A model generated the notes under the pieces. The model did not search any database, was not told the DNA's origin, and saw nothing but the letters and a program-made list of their open reading frames with translations. A stretch of 64,000 bases of DNA from Corynebacterium ciconiae DSM 44920 (GTDB lineage Bacteria > Actinomycetota > Actinomycetes > Mycobacteriales > Mycobacteriaceae). Made by a program: the position numbers and the translations under genes. Below are positions 14,513-24,023 of the stretch, in pieces. Every line of letters starts with the position of its first letter. Positions within the stretch are counted from its first letter, which is position 1. The stretch spans positions 1,922,001 through 1,986,000 of the forward strand of contig NZ_CP047189.1 in assembly GCF_030440575.1 (NCBI RefSeq). Direction: 5' to 3'.

Positions 14513-15199
14513 ATGATCGACCTTCTCGCCCTCATCCCTCTTGCCCTCGTGGATAGCCTCAGCGCCGGAACCTTGGTGTTACCCATCGTTTTGCTCATTG
14601 TATGGCAGCGTCTCATCCCGAAGCCCTACATTGTCTATCTCGGAACTATAGGCACGGTCTATTTCCTCTTAGGCCTCGGTCTTTTCTGGGGAGCTGAGCA
14701 GCTAACTTCCATAGGCACCCGCCTGGCACAGTGGCCTGTCTCCTCATGGGTCTTGTTCGTGCTCGGTTGCTGCTTAGCGGCCTATGGAATCCTCAGCCCC
14801 AATCCACGCAAGCGAAGCGCGGAGGAGATTGTGGATTCCTTCGCCGCCAAGCAAAAAGGGATGTCCGCCGCCCCGTGGGCGATGGCGATGCTCGCATTGA
14901 GCGCCGCTGTGGTCGAGGTGGGCACCATGCTGCCCTACCTCACAGCTCTCGGCATTCTCCGCTCTTCGGAGATAGCAACCGCTGGGAGCGTGCTAGCACT
15001 TGCGGTGTACTGCCTCATCATGATTGCCCCTGCGGCACTCATCGGGCTCATTGCCCGCCGTTGGGGTCCACAGCTTAGAGCAAAGCTCATCCCCTACCTG
15101 CCGCGGTTGGAGTACGAGACCAAGGTGACTGTGCTGTGGATCGCGGCGATCGTGGGCATTACGCTCGCGGTTCGCAACTTTGGCGCCGTGATCCCCTAA
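14513..15199 (+). CDS. GAP/Sap-family membrane protein
   Basis: A 228-residue protein with six hydrophobic segments, starting MIDLLALIPLALVDSLSAG. This opening and the cytoplasmic loop (RKRSAEEIVDSFAAKQ) with a second half starting PWAMAMLALSAAVVEVGTMLPYL match the Sap/GAP family. Mycobacterial members help move glycolipids such as sulfolipid or glycopeptidolipids. What the corynebacterial protein carries is not known. Start: ATG 14513 behind GGAG; the upstream reading to 14447 runs through the operator sites. Likely controlled by the divergent TetR gene. Confidence 0.75.
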   Translation: MIDLLALIPLALVDSLSAGTLVLPIVLLIVWQRLIPKPYIVYLGTIGTVYFLLGLGLFWGAEQLTSIGTRLAQWPVSSWVLFVLGCCLAAYGILSPNPRKRSAEEIVDSFAAKQKGMSAAPWAMAMLALSAAVVEVGTMLPYLTALGILRSSEIATAGSVLALAVYCLIMIAPAALIGLIARRWGPQLRAKLIPYLPRLEYETKVTVLWIAAIVGITLAVRNFGAVIP

Positions 15200-15259
15200 A
15201 CACCCTGCCGTTATTCGCTTCGCGATCCCCACCAGCCAGGACGCTCGTACCGAGGGAGG

Positions 15260-16657
15260 CTAGACAGTTGCTGGAATATCCTCTACCTCCGGCTCCTCCC
15301 TGCCCCGCCGCGCCATGTCTCTCTCACTTCGCGCGCGCCGCAGGAGTATCTGATCTACCACCAGCATGGCGACTAGGCTCGCCCCAAACAGCGGCAGGAA
15401 CGTCCCCACCACTGCGAGAAATACCGCAATGCACATCCAGTCGCGGAGGCTGAGTTGCACCCGCGGTCCGGGAATTCCGGCTGGTGCACCAGGGGTGGGC
15501 CGCCGCTTCCACCACAGGACATAGCCGGTGATCACCAATCCGGCCATGGCTAGCGCCGCGAGACACAGAATGATCTGCAACGGCAGTCCGAACATGATGC
15601 CCATATGCAGGTAGATGCCCCACGAGGTCAGCCGAGAAAACAGCGGCAGCTGCGAGAAGGGCAACCGATCCACCACCGCGCCGCTTTCTCCGTCAATAGA
15701 GACTGCATCACTGCCCAGCCGATAAGGTACCCAGCGCTCGCTGGCCTGCCATGCTGTAGCTGTGTCCTCCCCTGGAAATAGTCGAACGGAGCCGGTGAGC
15801 CCCTCCTCCCGCGCGGCTGCCAGCACCCGATCTGATTGTTCGGCAATCTCCTCCGGCCCCACGGGCTTCGACGAACCACTGGAGGATGTAGCCAGATCCG
15901 TATAAATTGGTTCAGCCTTCCAGTTCAAGGCCTCCACTGTGGCGGACACGTTCTGACCAGCAACGTTAGACCACGTAATCCCTGTAGCCGAGAGCCCGAT
16001 CATCGCCACCAGAAGCCATGCACCAGCGGCCCCATGCCAGTTCATCAGTCGCTTGCGACTTCCCCGAGTGGTTGCCGGCACGCCGCGCAGCGATGCCTTC
16101 AGGCTCTTAGTCCGCGCCCACCACAGATAGGCCCCGCCGAGCGCCACGAACCACATCCATGACGCTGCAAGCTCGGAATACAGCGCCCCCGAATCCCCCA
16201 AGTGTAGATCCTTGTGCAGCCCAGAGATCCAATAGCGCAGCGGTAACTCGCCCAACCCCGAGTAGGTGGGCTCATCCCCCACCACCTCGGCCGTGCCGGG
16301 GTCCACAAACACGCTGCGAAGACGCGACTCTCCCACTGTGTCATCACTCAGCAAGACTCGTGTTGTTTCTCCCGGTTCGCTGGACGGCCACACCTGCGCG
16401 ATCGGCAGATCTGGGTGCTCCGCATGCGCGGCGCGAACCTGCTCTGCCAATGGCTGAGAAGAGTCGGACTCTGACACACGCATGATGTCTCGGTACACGA
16501 CTGATTCCATCGTCGGCGCCACTGCATAGAGCGCTCCCGTTACCGCAGCCACGAGAAGAAAAGGCCCGATAAACATTCCGGCATAGAAATGGATACGCCG
16601 CACCAGCGCCGCCAGTCCACTGCGCGACTCTGTGCGCGTATCTCCATTCGCGGACAT
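15260..16657 (-). CDS. PepSY-associated transmembrane protein
   Basis: A 465-residue protein of the PepSY-TM (PiuB-like) family. The first membrane helix is IHFYAGMFIGPFLLVAAVTGALYAV near residue 20, with the conserved HFYAG start. An extracytoplasmic PepSY-like region follows (residues 55-150), then WISGLHKDLHLG, helices near 165-185 and 213-232, a second outer region, and a last helix group near 350-395 and 410-435. Relatives are often iron- or redox-linked membrane proteins in iron-regulated loci. I see no DtxR box upstream here, so the iron link is not supported locally. Start: ATG 16657. Confidence 0.8.
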   Translation of the reverse strand: MSANGDTRTESRSGLAALVRRIHFYAGMFIGPFLLVAAVTGALYAVAPTMESVVYRDIMRVSESDSSQPLAEQVRAAHAEHPDLPIAQVWPSSEPGETTRVLLSDDTVGESRLRSVFVDPGTAEVVGDEPTYSGLGELPLRYWISGLHKDLHLGDSGALYSELAASWMWFVALGGAYLWWARTKSLKASLRGVPATTRGSRKRLMNWHGAAGAWLLVAMIGLSATGITWSNVAGQNVSATVEALNWKAEPIYTDLATSSSGSSKPVGPEEIAEQSDRVLAAAREEGLTGSVRLFPGEDTATAWQASERWVPYRLGSDAVSIDGESGAVVDRLPFSQLPLFSRLTSWGIYLHMGIMFGLPLQIILCLAALAMAGLVITGYVLWWKRRPTPGAPAGIPGPRVQLSLRDWMCIAVFLAVVGTFLPLFGASLVAMLVVDQILLRRARSERDMARRGREEPEVEDIPATV

Positions 16658-16946
16658 GCATTCTCCTTAACTATTCACAACAATGCTTGCCCCTAGTTGT
16701 CGGATATGTCGCGCTTTCAGTTCCCATTTCCCTCATTTTTGCTTTTCGACGCCATCTCGCATACTTGTTTCCCTTTGTAATTAACCGATAAACGCCATCT
16801 TTTTGTTGATGGGTTCATCTATATTTCTCTCAGGGACGCTTCGAATTCCTTTGGCGTTTCCGCACCGCGCACCTAACCCACCTACGCTGGCCTACCCCTA
16901 CGTACGGGGCACAATTTTGGCCCTGCCCACCGATTTGGTTGAGTCA

Positions 16947-18107
16947 GTGTCTGTGACTGATAACCAGCGCCAAGCAGCGCCCCACCAGCCCCAAGCCCAC
17001 TCGGATGAGGTTCCCGAAGGCCCACTTGCGGTCAACGAACCGGTGAGTAACCCGCACCCCTCCACGGTTCCGCCCAGGATGACCGCGCGGGAGTTCACCC
17101 TCAAGGTGCTGAATGGCATCTCTATCGCGGTGGTAGTGGCGCTCGTCCCCCAGGCACTCTTGGGAGCACTACTAAAGGCCTTGCTTCCCGTCTTCCCCCT
17201 CGGCGGGGAGATCATCACCGTCGTGAGTATGGCCACCTCGACTCTGCCGCTGCTTATTGGAGTGCTCGTGGCTATGCAGTTCACACTCACCCCCATCCAA
17301 ACCGCCGCGGTCGGAATTGCCGCCATGTGCGGCTCGGGGGTTGCCACCGTGGACCCTGATGGCGGCTTCCACCTTCAAGGCACGGGATTGGTGATTAACA
17401 CCGGCTTAACCGCAGCTCTAGCGGTCGGCCTGATCTATCTCATCGGTGACCGCCTGAAGAACTACACCATTTTGTTGCTCTCCACCTTGGTGACGGTAAT
17501 CGCAGGCGGTATCGGCTGGATTGTCACCTATCCTCTGGTCAAAGTCTTCACCGAGTGGCTTGGGGGGCTTGTCAACGGAGCAACCGGACTCCAGCCCATC
17601 CTCATGGGCATTGTGCTTGCCATGATCTTCGCCGCGATGATTGTCTCCCCCGTCTCTACTGTGGGTTTGGCCACGGCGATCATGATGGACGGAGTGGCCG
17701 CTGGAACCGCGAACCTCGGTGTTGTTGCCGCCGGCTTTGGCCTCATGATTGCCGGATGGCGTGCCAATGGTGTCAGCACCGCTCTGCTTCACGTCCTCGG
17801 ATCGCCGAAGGTACAGATGGCCAATGCCTTCAAACGCCCCGTGATGATGGTCCCCATCCTTGCCCAGGCCGCGGTGCTGGGGGCTATCGGCGGCGCGATC
17901 GGCATCGCCGGCACCCCTATTTCTGCAGGTTTTGGCATCTCTGGGCTCGTTGGTCCGCTCGCAGCCTACAACACCGGAAGTTCACTGATTACCGTCGTGT
18001 CGATCTTCTTCATCGCCCCAGTAGCCCTCTCGCTGGTGTTCACTGTCGTGTTCCACAAGCTCCTGCCCATCACCTCGGCTGAGGACTACGCGCTCGAGTT
18101 CGATTAA
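16947..18107 (+). CDS. Orphan PTS IIC-like membrane protein (PTS_EIIC_2/PfoR type)
   Basis: After a polar N-terminal tail of 45 residues, the protein is almost wholly hydrophobic, with about ten segments. It starts REFTLKVLNGISIAVVVALVPQALLG and contains GVATVDPDGG and repeated Gly-rich helices as in the PTS_EIIC_2 family. No IIA or IIB partner is nearby, so sugar phosphotransfer cannot be inferred. Some family members are described as regulators of toxin genes (PfoR). Start uncertain: GTG 16947 or GTG 16953 chosen, because the upstream in-frame reading to TTG 16803 is unlike protein. About 386 residues. Confidence 0.7.
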   Translation: MSVTDNQRQAAPHQPQAHSDEVPEGPLAVNEPVSNPHPSTVPPRMTAREFTLKVLNGISIAVVVALVPQALLGALLKALLPVFPLGGEIITVVSMATSTLPLLIGVLVAMQFTLTPIQTAAVGIAAMCGSGVATVDPDGGFHLQGTGLVINTGLTAALAVGLIYLIGDRLKNYTILLLSTLVTVIAGGIGWIVTYPLVKVFTEWLGGLVNGATGLQPILMGIVLAMIFAAMIVSPVSTVGLATAIMMDGVAAGTANLGVVAAGFGLMIAGWRANGVSTALLHVLGSPKVQMANAFKRPVMMVPILAQAAVLGAIGGAIGIAGTPISAGFGISGLVGPLAAYNTGSSLITVVSIFFIAPVALSLVFTVVFHKLLPITSAEDYALEFD

Positions 18108-18173
18108 AACCAATACTCACCCCGAGTTACCCACTGTGCCCCAGTTATTAAGGCCACCGCTACGCCCTAAAAG

Positions 18174-18201
18174 CAGCCCAGCGTGAAAACACACTGGGCA
18201 G
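18174..18201. terminator. Hairpin between convergent genes
   Basis: GCCCAGCGTG pairs with CACACTGGGC (one mismatch) around an AAAA loop, in the gap between the PTS IIC-like gene and the convergent TPR-like gene. Probably serves as a terminator for one or both strands. Confidence 0.5.
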
Positions 18202-18335
18202 CACTCCTTCCTTCAATTCTGAAGGACCTTCTCCACTGTCGAAGGAACATGGCTGTAAGAGCACCACGAGTGGATTCTCGATCAGTGCCGGCTACACCCC
18301 AGCGATTCCTTCTATGCGGTACCTAGCATCGCCGG

Positions 18336-21137
18336 TCAGTACTGCTTGAGATTAGCCACCAGAGAATCAAATTCGTAGCGCAGATCCGTTCCAACATACT
18401 TAGTCGCAGTGACCCGTGGCCTGATCTCTTCCACGAGGGCTCGGGCCTCAGAGATGTCCTCTACCTGCAGGAGCATGGCGGCCTTCGATATCAACGTGAG
18501 CAACTCCATCTGCTCGTCACCCAGCGCGGCGAAGGCTTCTGCCGCCGAGGACGCGTAATCCATACCGGTGCGAATGCTGTGGCAGCTAAACCAAACGTGG
18601 CTGGCCTGCCGCAAGTACATAGCCTCCCGCCACTGGCGAGACCGGCCCCACCGCTCCCCCAACTCGGTGTTCATCACCAGTTCCCTTACCCGGTCAAGGG
18701 TTAGCTCCACCACTGCTCGCTCTTCATCGGAGGCGGGTCCCGGCTGCTTAGCGATGAGGCTCGCCAGGGCCTGCAGATCGTCACTGAGGTTGACCTGCTG
18801 ATCAAAGTAGTCCTGCTCTGCTGCCTCGATAGTCTCGGTTGGCTCCGCGGACTCTTTCACGCTCGCCCACCTCATGTGCGCCTGCTCAAGCCGCGCCTCT
18901 TGGAAGCTCACAGCACGCTGAGCCAAAGCGATGGCCCGGCCATACTGCTGCGCGTTCTCGAAGTGCTGGATGGCAATCGCAGTGAGTTTTCGACGCTGCC
19001 GCGGCTCTTCGACGCTCTCGGCTACCTGCTCAAAGTAGTGGCCAGCATCCCCGCTATGCCCTAGATCCGCCGCAGCCCGAGCCACATCGAAGTTAGCGTT
19101 TAATAACACTTCCGGCAGAGGTTGACCGGTACTGAGCTCATCGAGACAGCCCTGCAACAAATCTGCGGCCTCCGCCGGGCGCTTGAGGTCCAAGAGAACT
19201 TCGGCCAACGAGCCTGCTGCCAACATGCGAAAGTGAGTTATGGCGCACGCCGCGGAAAGGTTCACGCAATCGCGCAACGGGGCGATGGCCTCCTGAAGAT
19301 AGCCGGCTTGTTGAGCAGCACGCCCCATGAGCAGCCACGCACACAGCCGTGCGCCGATAGGCTCAGTCGTCTCCGCGTAGAGAGACTGGTGGCACAGTTG
19401 CGCGCATTCTTGGAATTGCCCCTGGTCCATGTGTTCCTGGGCCGGCTCCAGCAGCGTGTATGCAGGTTCGATGGAGGTGGGCTTGTCGCACCCCATTGCG
19501 GCAAGGCGCACCCGGTGCACCGTCAGCTGTTCCTCTGGGAGGCCGCGCAGCTCGGCTGCCTCGATGGCCAAACGGAGGCGGATGTAGCTCTCCTCTGGGC
19601 TGCCTTGACCGCCAGTTGCGCTGGCTGCCCCATCCTGCTGGTGAAACTCCGGCCACTGATCCGGGGACTCGGAGCGATCCATCATCCGCTGCTTAGCGCT
19701 AAGACCGTAAATAGCGTCCGCGTCCACACCGTAGGTGGCCTCCGCGGCAATCAGTTCATCCACCGAGGCCTCCCGCCACGGCCCGCGCACATCGACCGGC
19801 GTAAGTGGTTCCTCCTCCTGCTGTTCGTCCTGGGCGGCACTTACTCCGCCAATGCCAGTGGTACGGAGCGTGGACGGGCCGGAGGAGCTGTCGACAACCA
19901 GCTGCCCGCTCAAACCCGTGACGTCGGGGATCTCGCTCTCCGGTGAGAGCTGCGGCGGAAGTTCCGGGTTGAGCCACTCCTCCAAGCGGCGCATTTCCAC
20001 CTCCGGGTGCGGGTGACCCGGGCGGGCAGCGAAACTCTGCGCCAAAGAGCGCGCCACATCCTCGCACCAGTGCCGCGCCTGGGAGATGGTGGGGTTATCC
20101 AGCCGAGGCGCATGAGCCCATTCCAGGCTGTCCCCCGGCAAGGTGCCGTGCAGCTGCTCCTGGGCTCGCTCCGGGGGAAGTGCACCCAGCAGGACGGCAC
20201 CCGCGATGGCAAACAGTTGCAGGTCCCTAGGAGTCTCAAACTCGGTGAACCAGGGCAGATGGCGCCGGAAGATTGCCAGTCCCCGCTCCAAGCGGGATGG
20301 CCGCCCTACCTGGCCAGAAAGCGCCAGGTACAGCACTTGCTCCGGAAGGTACTGCGCATCGTACGGCGACTGCTGCCACTTGCGGTAGGTGCGCACGTGC
20401 GCCGCCCACGCCAGATCGTCCTTGCCTGCGTAGAGCCAAGGCACCATGAGCTCGTTGAACAAGGGATCCGCCACAAAGCGGTCCTCGTGCTCCTCGACCA
20501 GTGCAGCCTCGCCCATGTTCGTAGCCGTGGTCCACTGTTGCCGCTCACGGTAATAGGGCAGGAGAGTAATCATCTCCGACGCCAGTGAGGAGCAGAGATC
20601 TCCACGCGGCGTGGTCTCCCACTGCGTCAACGCTGCATCCGCCGCCTCCGCATTGCCCAGCGTCTCGTTGATATCCAGCTCAGCCAAGGAAACGGCGCGC
20701 AGGGTGTCACCAAGCTGCCGGTACAGCTCACGCATACGCTCTAAGAACTGCTCCAGCTGGCTGACCGACACAGTGGGAAGCAGGGTCATGGCAGTGATTG
20801 TGGTCGGGTAGAACTGCGCCCACAGCTGCACCTGCCCATTGGAGAAAGCCTCCGGATGCTCCCGGTAGGTTCTATCCAGCCACGCCACGGGGGCGATTGC
20901 CCGAGTGTAATCGCCGCCGGTTTGATAAGCCAGCGCCAGCGAGAGGTAGCAGTCCACTGCCGTCTGAAGATCCCCTCGTTCCTCCGCCAAGGAGGCAGCT
21001 TGCGCCCAGAGGTTGGACCTCGTTGTACCCCGTGGCGCGCTGCGGGCTCGGTCCATGAGCATCTCTAGGTCATCACGCTGGTCCTCCGGTTCGCGCGATG
21101 CTGCGGAGGCGTTGGGCGGCGGAGGTGTGGTGGACAT
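18336..21137 (-). CDS. Large TPR-like helical-repeat protein of the HSP90-YbjN cluster
   Basis: A 933-residue soluble protein with no signal peptide or membrane segment. Both halves consist of paired amphipathic helices of the TPR kind, for example LAEERGDLQTAVDCYLSLAL near residue 50 and VLLDLKRPAEAADLLQGCLD near 665. A charged, low-complexity linker of about 130 residues (400-530) joins the halves. I see no enzymatic motif. It is the last gene of a four-gene run, 69 nt after the HSP90-like gene; TPR proteins are common HSP90 partners, so a co-chaperone or scaffold role is a reasonable guess. Start: ATG 21137 behind AAGGAGA. Annotated relatives are likely to be listed only as tetratricopeptide proteins. 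Confidence 0.75.
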   Translation of the reverse strand: MSTTPPPPNASAASREPEDQRDDLEMLMDRARSAPRGTTRSNLWAQAASLAEERGDLQTAVDCYLSLALAYQTGGDYTRAIAPVAWLDRTYREHPEAFSNGQVQLWAQFYPTTITAMTLLPTVSVSQLEQFLERMRELYRQLGDTLRAVSLAELDINETLGNAEAADAALTQWETTPRGDLCSSLASEMITLLPYYRERQQWTTATNMGEAALVEEHEDRFVADPLFNELMVPWLYAGKDDLAWAAHVRTYRKWQQSPYDAQYLPEQVLYLALSGQVGRPSRLERGLAIFRRHLPWFTEFETPRDLQLFAIAGAVLLGALPPERAQEQLHGTLPGDSLEWAHAPRLDNPTISQARHWCEDVARSLAQSFAARPGHPHPEVEMRRLEEWLNPELPPQLSPESEIPDVTGLSGQLVVDSSSGPSTLRTTGIGGVSAAQDEQQEEEPLTPVDVRGPWREASVDELIAAEATYGVDADAIYGLSAKQRMMDRSESPDQWPEFHQQDGAASATGGQGSPEESYIRLRLAIEAAELRGLPEEQLTVHRVRLAAMGCDKPTSIEPAYTLLEPAQEHMDQGQFQECAQLCHQSLYAETTEPIGARLCAWLLMGRAAQQAGYLQEAIAPLRDCVNLSAACAITHFRMLAAGSLAEVLLDLKRPAEAADLLQGCLDELSTGQPLPEVLLNANFDVARAAADLGHSGDAGHYFEQVAESVEEPRQRRKLTAIAIQHFENAQQYGRAIALAQRAVSFQEARLEQAHMRWASVKESAEPTETIEAAEQDYFDQQVNLSDDLQALASLIAKQPGPASDEERAVVELTLDRVRELVMNTELGERWGRSRQWREAMYLRQASHVWFSCHSIRTGMDYASSAAEAFAALGDEQMELLTLISKAAMLLQVEDISEARALVEEIRPRVTATKYVGTDLRYEFDSLVANLKQY

Positions 21138-21206
21138 CAGATGGTCTCCTTGATCGGGTAGAAGTAGCGGTCAGGGGCGAGGGGTCTGCTGCGGGATTGG
21201 GGCAAG

Positions 21207-23058
21207 CTACGGTGAAGAGCCGGCCAGGGACAGGGAGATCAAAGTGGTCAGGGCGCTGGAGCTCCAGGACCGGGCCTGGGTAGTCAGCGGGTGGTGCCCC
21301 GCCAGGAGCGCCTGCACATACAAGCCACGGATGGCACTACGGGTGAGCTGATGTCTATCGCTGACACCCGAGAGCTGGTTAATCACTGCGCAATCGGCGT
21401 TAAGCACCAGCTGTGCGCCGGGGCTGTGCGCGGCGCGGATGCGCGCCCGGCCGGCGCTGGCGACGATCTGCCCCATCAGGTCGTTGGCATTGTGCAGGCG
21501 CTCCTCAATCTGCCGACCGGCACCGCCCTCATCCGGCAGATACACCACCGGCACCGAGACCGGATGGAAGCGACGCACGAGCACGCTCACCCGTTGGGAG
21601 GCCAGCGCCTCCTCGGCCGCCGCAATCAGTGGGAGGAACGGGGCCTCCTCAGAGGCCCCTAGCGGGGACATGGCACCAATAATCTCCGCCGCATGAAGGC
21701 GGCGCACCGGAACGTGCGGAGAATCCAGCGCCACCTGTGCCAGCAGCTCCTCGTCAAAGGCGTCCCCTGCGTAGACCACCGTCAGACCATTGCCGCGGAC
21801 GATGGGTAACACCGTGCGGTATTCCGCCTGGGTAGGCACAAAGAGAATCTGCCCGGCGCGATCCATCACCTGCTGAAGAGGCACCATGCCCTGCGAGGTG
21901 GGGAAAGGCACTGCGCGCACGACCATCGCCCGGGTGTGCGTATCCGTGACGGCCAGCGCCTTGAGCCCGTGGATGTGCAGGCTCACAAAATTCTCAAACA
22001 GCTCGGGGTTTTCATTGGCGAGCTTTTGCAGCCAGCTCTGGATCTGCTCCCCTAGTTGGATGCGGGTTGCGTCCAGCAGTTCATCGTCGAAAAGCTGCTC
22101 GCGGGAAGCTGTGGGTTTGAGTATCTCTGTATTGAGTACCACGCGAGCGAAATAGGCCCACTCTGGCAGGATATTCGTAATCCGGTGCCCTACAAGCATG
22201 CGGCGGATGTAGACGTCGTGGTACGTGGCCTGTCCGGGGACGGAACCGGTGCCCATGATGAAGGCCACGCCCTCGGTGCCCATGGCGGGCAGCTTCAGTG
22301 GTAGGCAGGCGAAGGGGGTGAAGCCGAAGTGCTCCGCGCACCACTGCCCCGCCTGGCGCACGGACATCTCCCACGGCGGGGTGGGGTCACTGATCACTTC
22401 GTGCTCCCCGCCGTCCCGCTCGATGGTGATGTGCACGGGCAAGTAGCGGCCATAATCGCGCAAGATAGCGGTGAGGACGGGGACCTCGCAGTATCGCTCC
22501 CCCCGGCCGCGGGTGAAGTATCACCGTGGTCCCCGGACCATGAAGTTCCGGCGGGATCTCTCCGGACGATGCCGTTTCCACGGTCCACGTCCCCCGCGAA
22601 TCGCCCACCCATTTCACCACATCGGCTTCAGGCTCGCGGGCGGAGCGGGAGAACACCGTAATGGTGTCAGAGACCATGAAACAGCTGAGCAGGCCAATAC
22701 CAAACTGCCCCAAGAACTCGCTGCGGTCAAAGCCCAACTCGTCCAGTTTCGAGGAAGCGCCGATGGTGGCCAGCAGCTCGCGAGCTTCCTGCAGCGTGAG
22801 CCCGATCCCCGAGTCGGTGACCCGCAGCCACCCTGGGCCTACGACGCAGCGGATACGCGCCGGGGCATCGGTCTCGATTTCTCTTCGGGCGGTGATCGCA
22901 TCGAGCCCGTTTTGGAGAAGTTCTCGCGCGAAGACCCGCGGACCTGAGTAGAGGTTTCGGGAAAGCAGCTCCACCATGCCGCGCAGATCCACGCGAAAGC
23001 TCTGTTGCGAGCCCTCCCCCGGATTCCGGCGGCCAGGTGGATGGTTGGCGTCACTCAT
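21207..23058 (-). pseudogene. HSP90-family ATPase split by a one-base frameshift
   Basis: Two overlapping frames together give one HSP90-like protein of about 614 residues. Frame one (from ATG 23058) carries the GHKL ATPase: ARELLQNGLDAI (Asn and Asp for ATP/Mg), RVTDSGIGL, FLGQFGIGLLSCFMVSD and GPGTTVIL. Frame two (to 21207) carries the middle domain with TASREQLFDDE, matching the catalytic-Arg loop of HSP90, and a short C-terminal part. The frames meet at a run of six G (plus-strand C at 22499-22504); removing one G restores a continuous protein reading RPGERYCEVP. This could be a real mutation, a sequencing error, or phase variation. If intact it would be a cytosolic chaperone-like ATPase. 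It is shorter and more divergent than HtpG. Confidence 0.8.
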
Positions 23059-23118
23059 TCTCGATGGGCCCCTCCACGCCCTCCTGCTCTTGCCCTGGTG
23101 GTGTGTAACGCAAGCGGC

Positions 23119-23580
23119 TTATTGGGCGGCGTCCTCGATGCCCATGGCCTGCTTGTACTCGTCCAAAGCTTGGACGGAAAGGGTGGAATACGTTGACAGA
23201 AACAGGTCAAGCTGCTCGTCTGAGCAGCCCGCATCCCCCAGCACTAGCGCCGAGCCCATCTCTATCTCTACTCCCTTGTCGGGATTGAGCGTGGGGATGG
23301 CGGTCGGCGCGACGGCCACGCAGTTCCAGTGATTCGACCACGACAGCGCCGCGGCGTAACGCTCCGCCGGCGCCGGCTCCAGCAGCGCCGCTTGGAAGGA
23401 CAACCGCTGATGATCGCAAGAAACCTTGACGAACACCCCGTCGAAACCGGTGATCACAGTCTCCTGCTCCTCGATGAGCTGGTGATCAAGCCCCTTGGAC
23501 TCAAACCACTGGGACACCCTCTGGGCGGTCAACGGGGCGGTCTGAGGGGCAGAGCTTTCATTTTTGTTAAACCATGCCAT
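23119..23580 (-). CDS. YbjN-domain protein
   Basis: A 153-residue soluble protein of the YbjN family, which resembles type III secretion chaperone folds and has no settled enzymatic role. The domain covers residues 20-148, with AERYAAALSWSNHWNCVAVAPTA mid-domain and a C-terminal acidic helix DEQLDLFLSTYSTLSVQALDEY. Start: ATG 23580 behind AGGAGGAG that lies at the end of the preceding gene, so the two YbjN genes are translationally linked (two bases between stop and start). It sits 60 nt upstream of the HSP90-like gene. A truncated relative lies at 47406. Confidence 0.8.
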   Translation of the reverse strand: MAWFNKNESSAPQTAPLTAQRVSQWFESKGLDHQLIEEQETVITGFDGVFVKVSCDHQRLSFQAALLEPAPAERYAAALSWSNHWNCVAVAPTAIPTLNPDKGVEIEMGSALVLGDAGCSDEQLDLFLSTYSTLSVQALDEYKQAMGIEDAAQ

Positions 23581-23582
23581 TG

Positions 23583-24023
23583 TTAGTTCTCCTCCTGTAC
23601 CGACACCACAGATGGCATCTCTTGCGAGAGCGTAGCTAGCGCTTCGCCGTAGGCCTGCATCGTGGAGTCGAAGAAGATCTGCAGCTGTTCATCAGTCATA
23701 CCGGCGCCCAAGGGGAAAGCCGTGTCCATCGTCATCACCCCGGGTGCGTCCTGTGTTCCCACACCGCTCACGCAGACCCTAGGAACGAAGACGTTGCTGG
23801 TGTAGCTGGAGGCAAGCTGAACGGCTTTGGTCATCTGTTCATCGCCGTAAAGCCTCCCGGAGAGGTAGGCCAACAAGGTCAGGTAGTTCTCACTCACCTC
23901 GACGAAGCAGACGAATTCTTCGAAGCCGAAATACGGCTGTCCGCTCTCGGTAACCTCATAGTTTAGGTTGGCGTTCTCTAGGACTTGCTTCATTCTGTCG
24001 TAGGTGACAGGTGGTAAAGACAT
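23583..24023 (-). CDS. YbjN-domain protein, first gene of the cluster
   Basis: A 146-residue second YbjN-type protein: residues 5-30 (VTYDRMKQVLENANLNYEVTE), a central strand region ending SGRLYGDEQMTKAVQLASSYTS, and a C-terminal helix MTDEQLQIFFDSTMQAYGEAL that matches the other copy in layout. The two copies are distant paralogues. Start: ATG 24023 behind GGGAG; an ATG six bases earlier is less well placed. It is the promoter-proximal gene of the four-gene run, and no clear promoter was recognised upstream. Confidence 0.72.
   Translation of the reverse strand: MSLPPVTYDRMKQVLENANLNYEVTESGQPYFGFEEFVCFVEVSENYLTLLAYLSGRLYGDEQMTKAVQLASSYTSNVFVPRVCVSGVGTQDAPGVMTMDTAFPLGAGMTDEQLQIFFDSTMQAYGEALATLSQEMPSVVSVQEEN

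Noticed and set aside
16658-16800. DtxR box upstream of the PepSY gene
   Set aside because: No stretch resembles TTAGGTTAGSCTAACCTAA, so iron control is not supported there.
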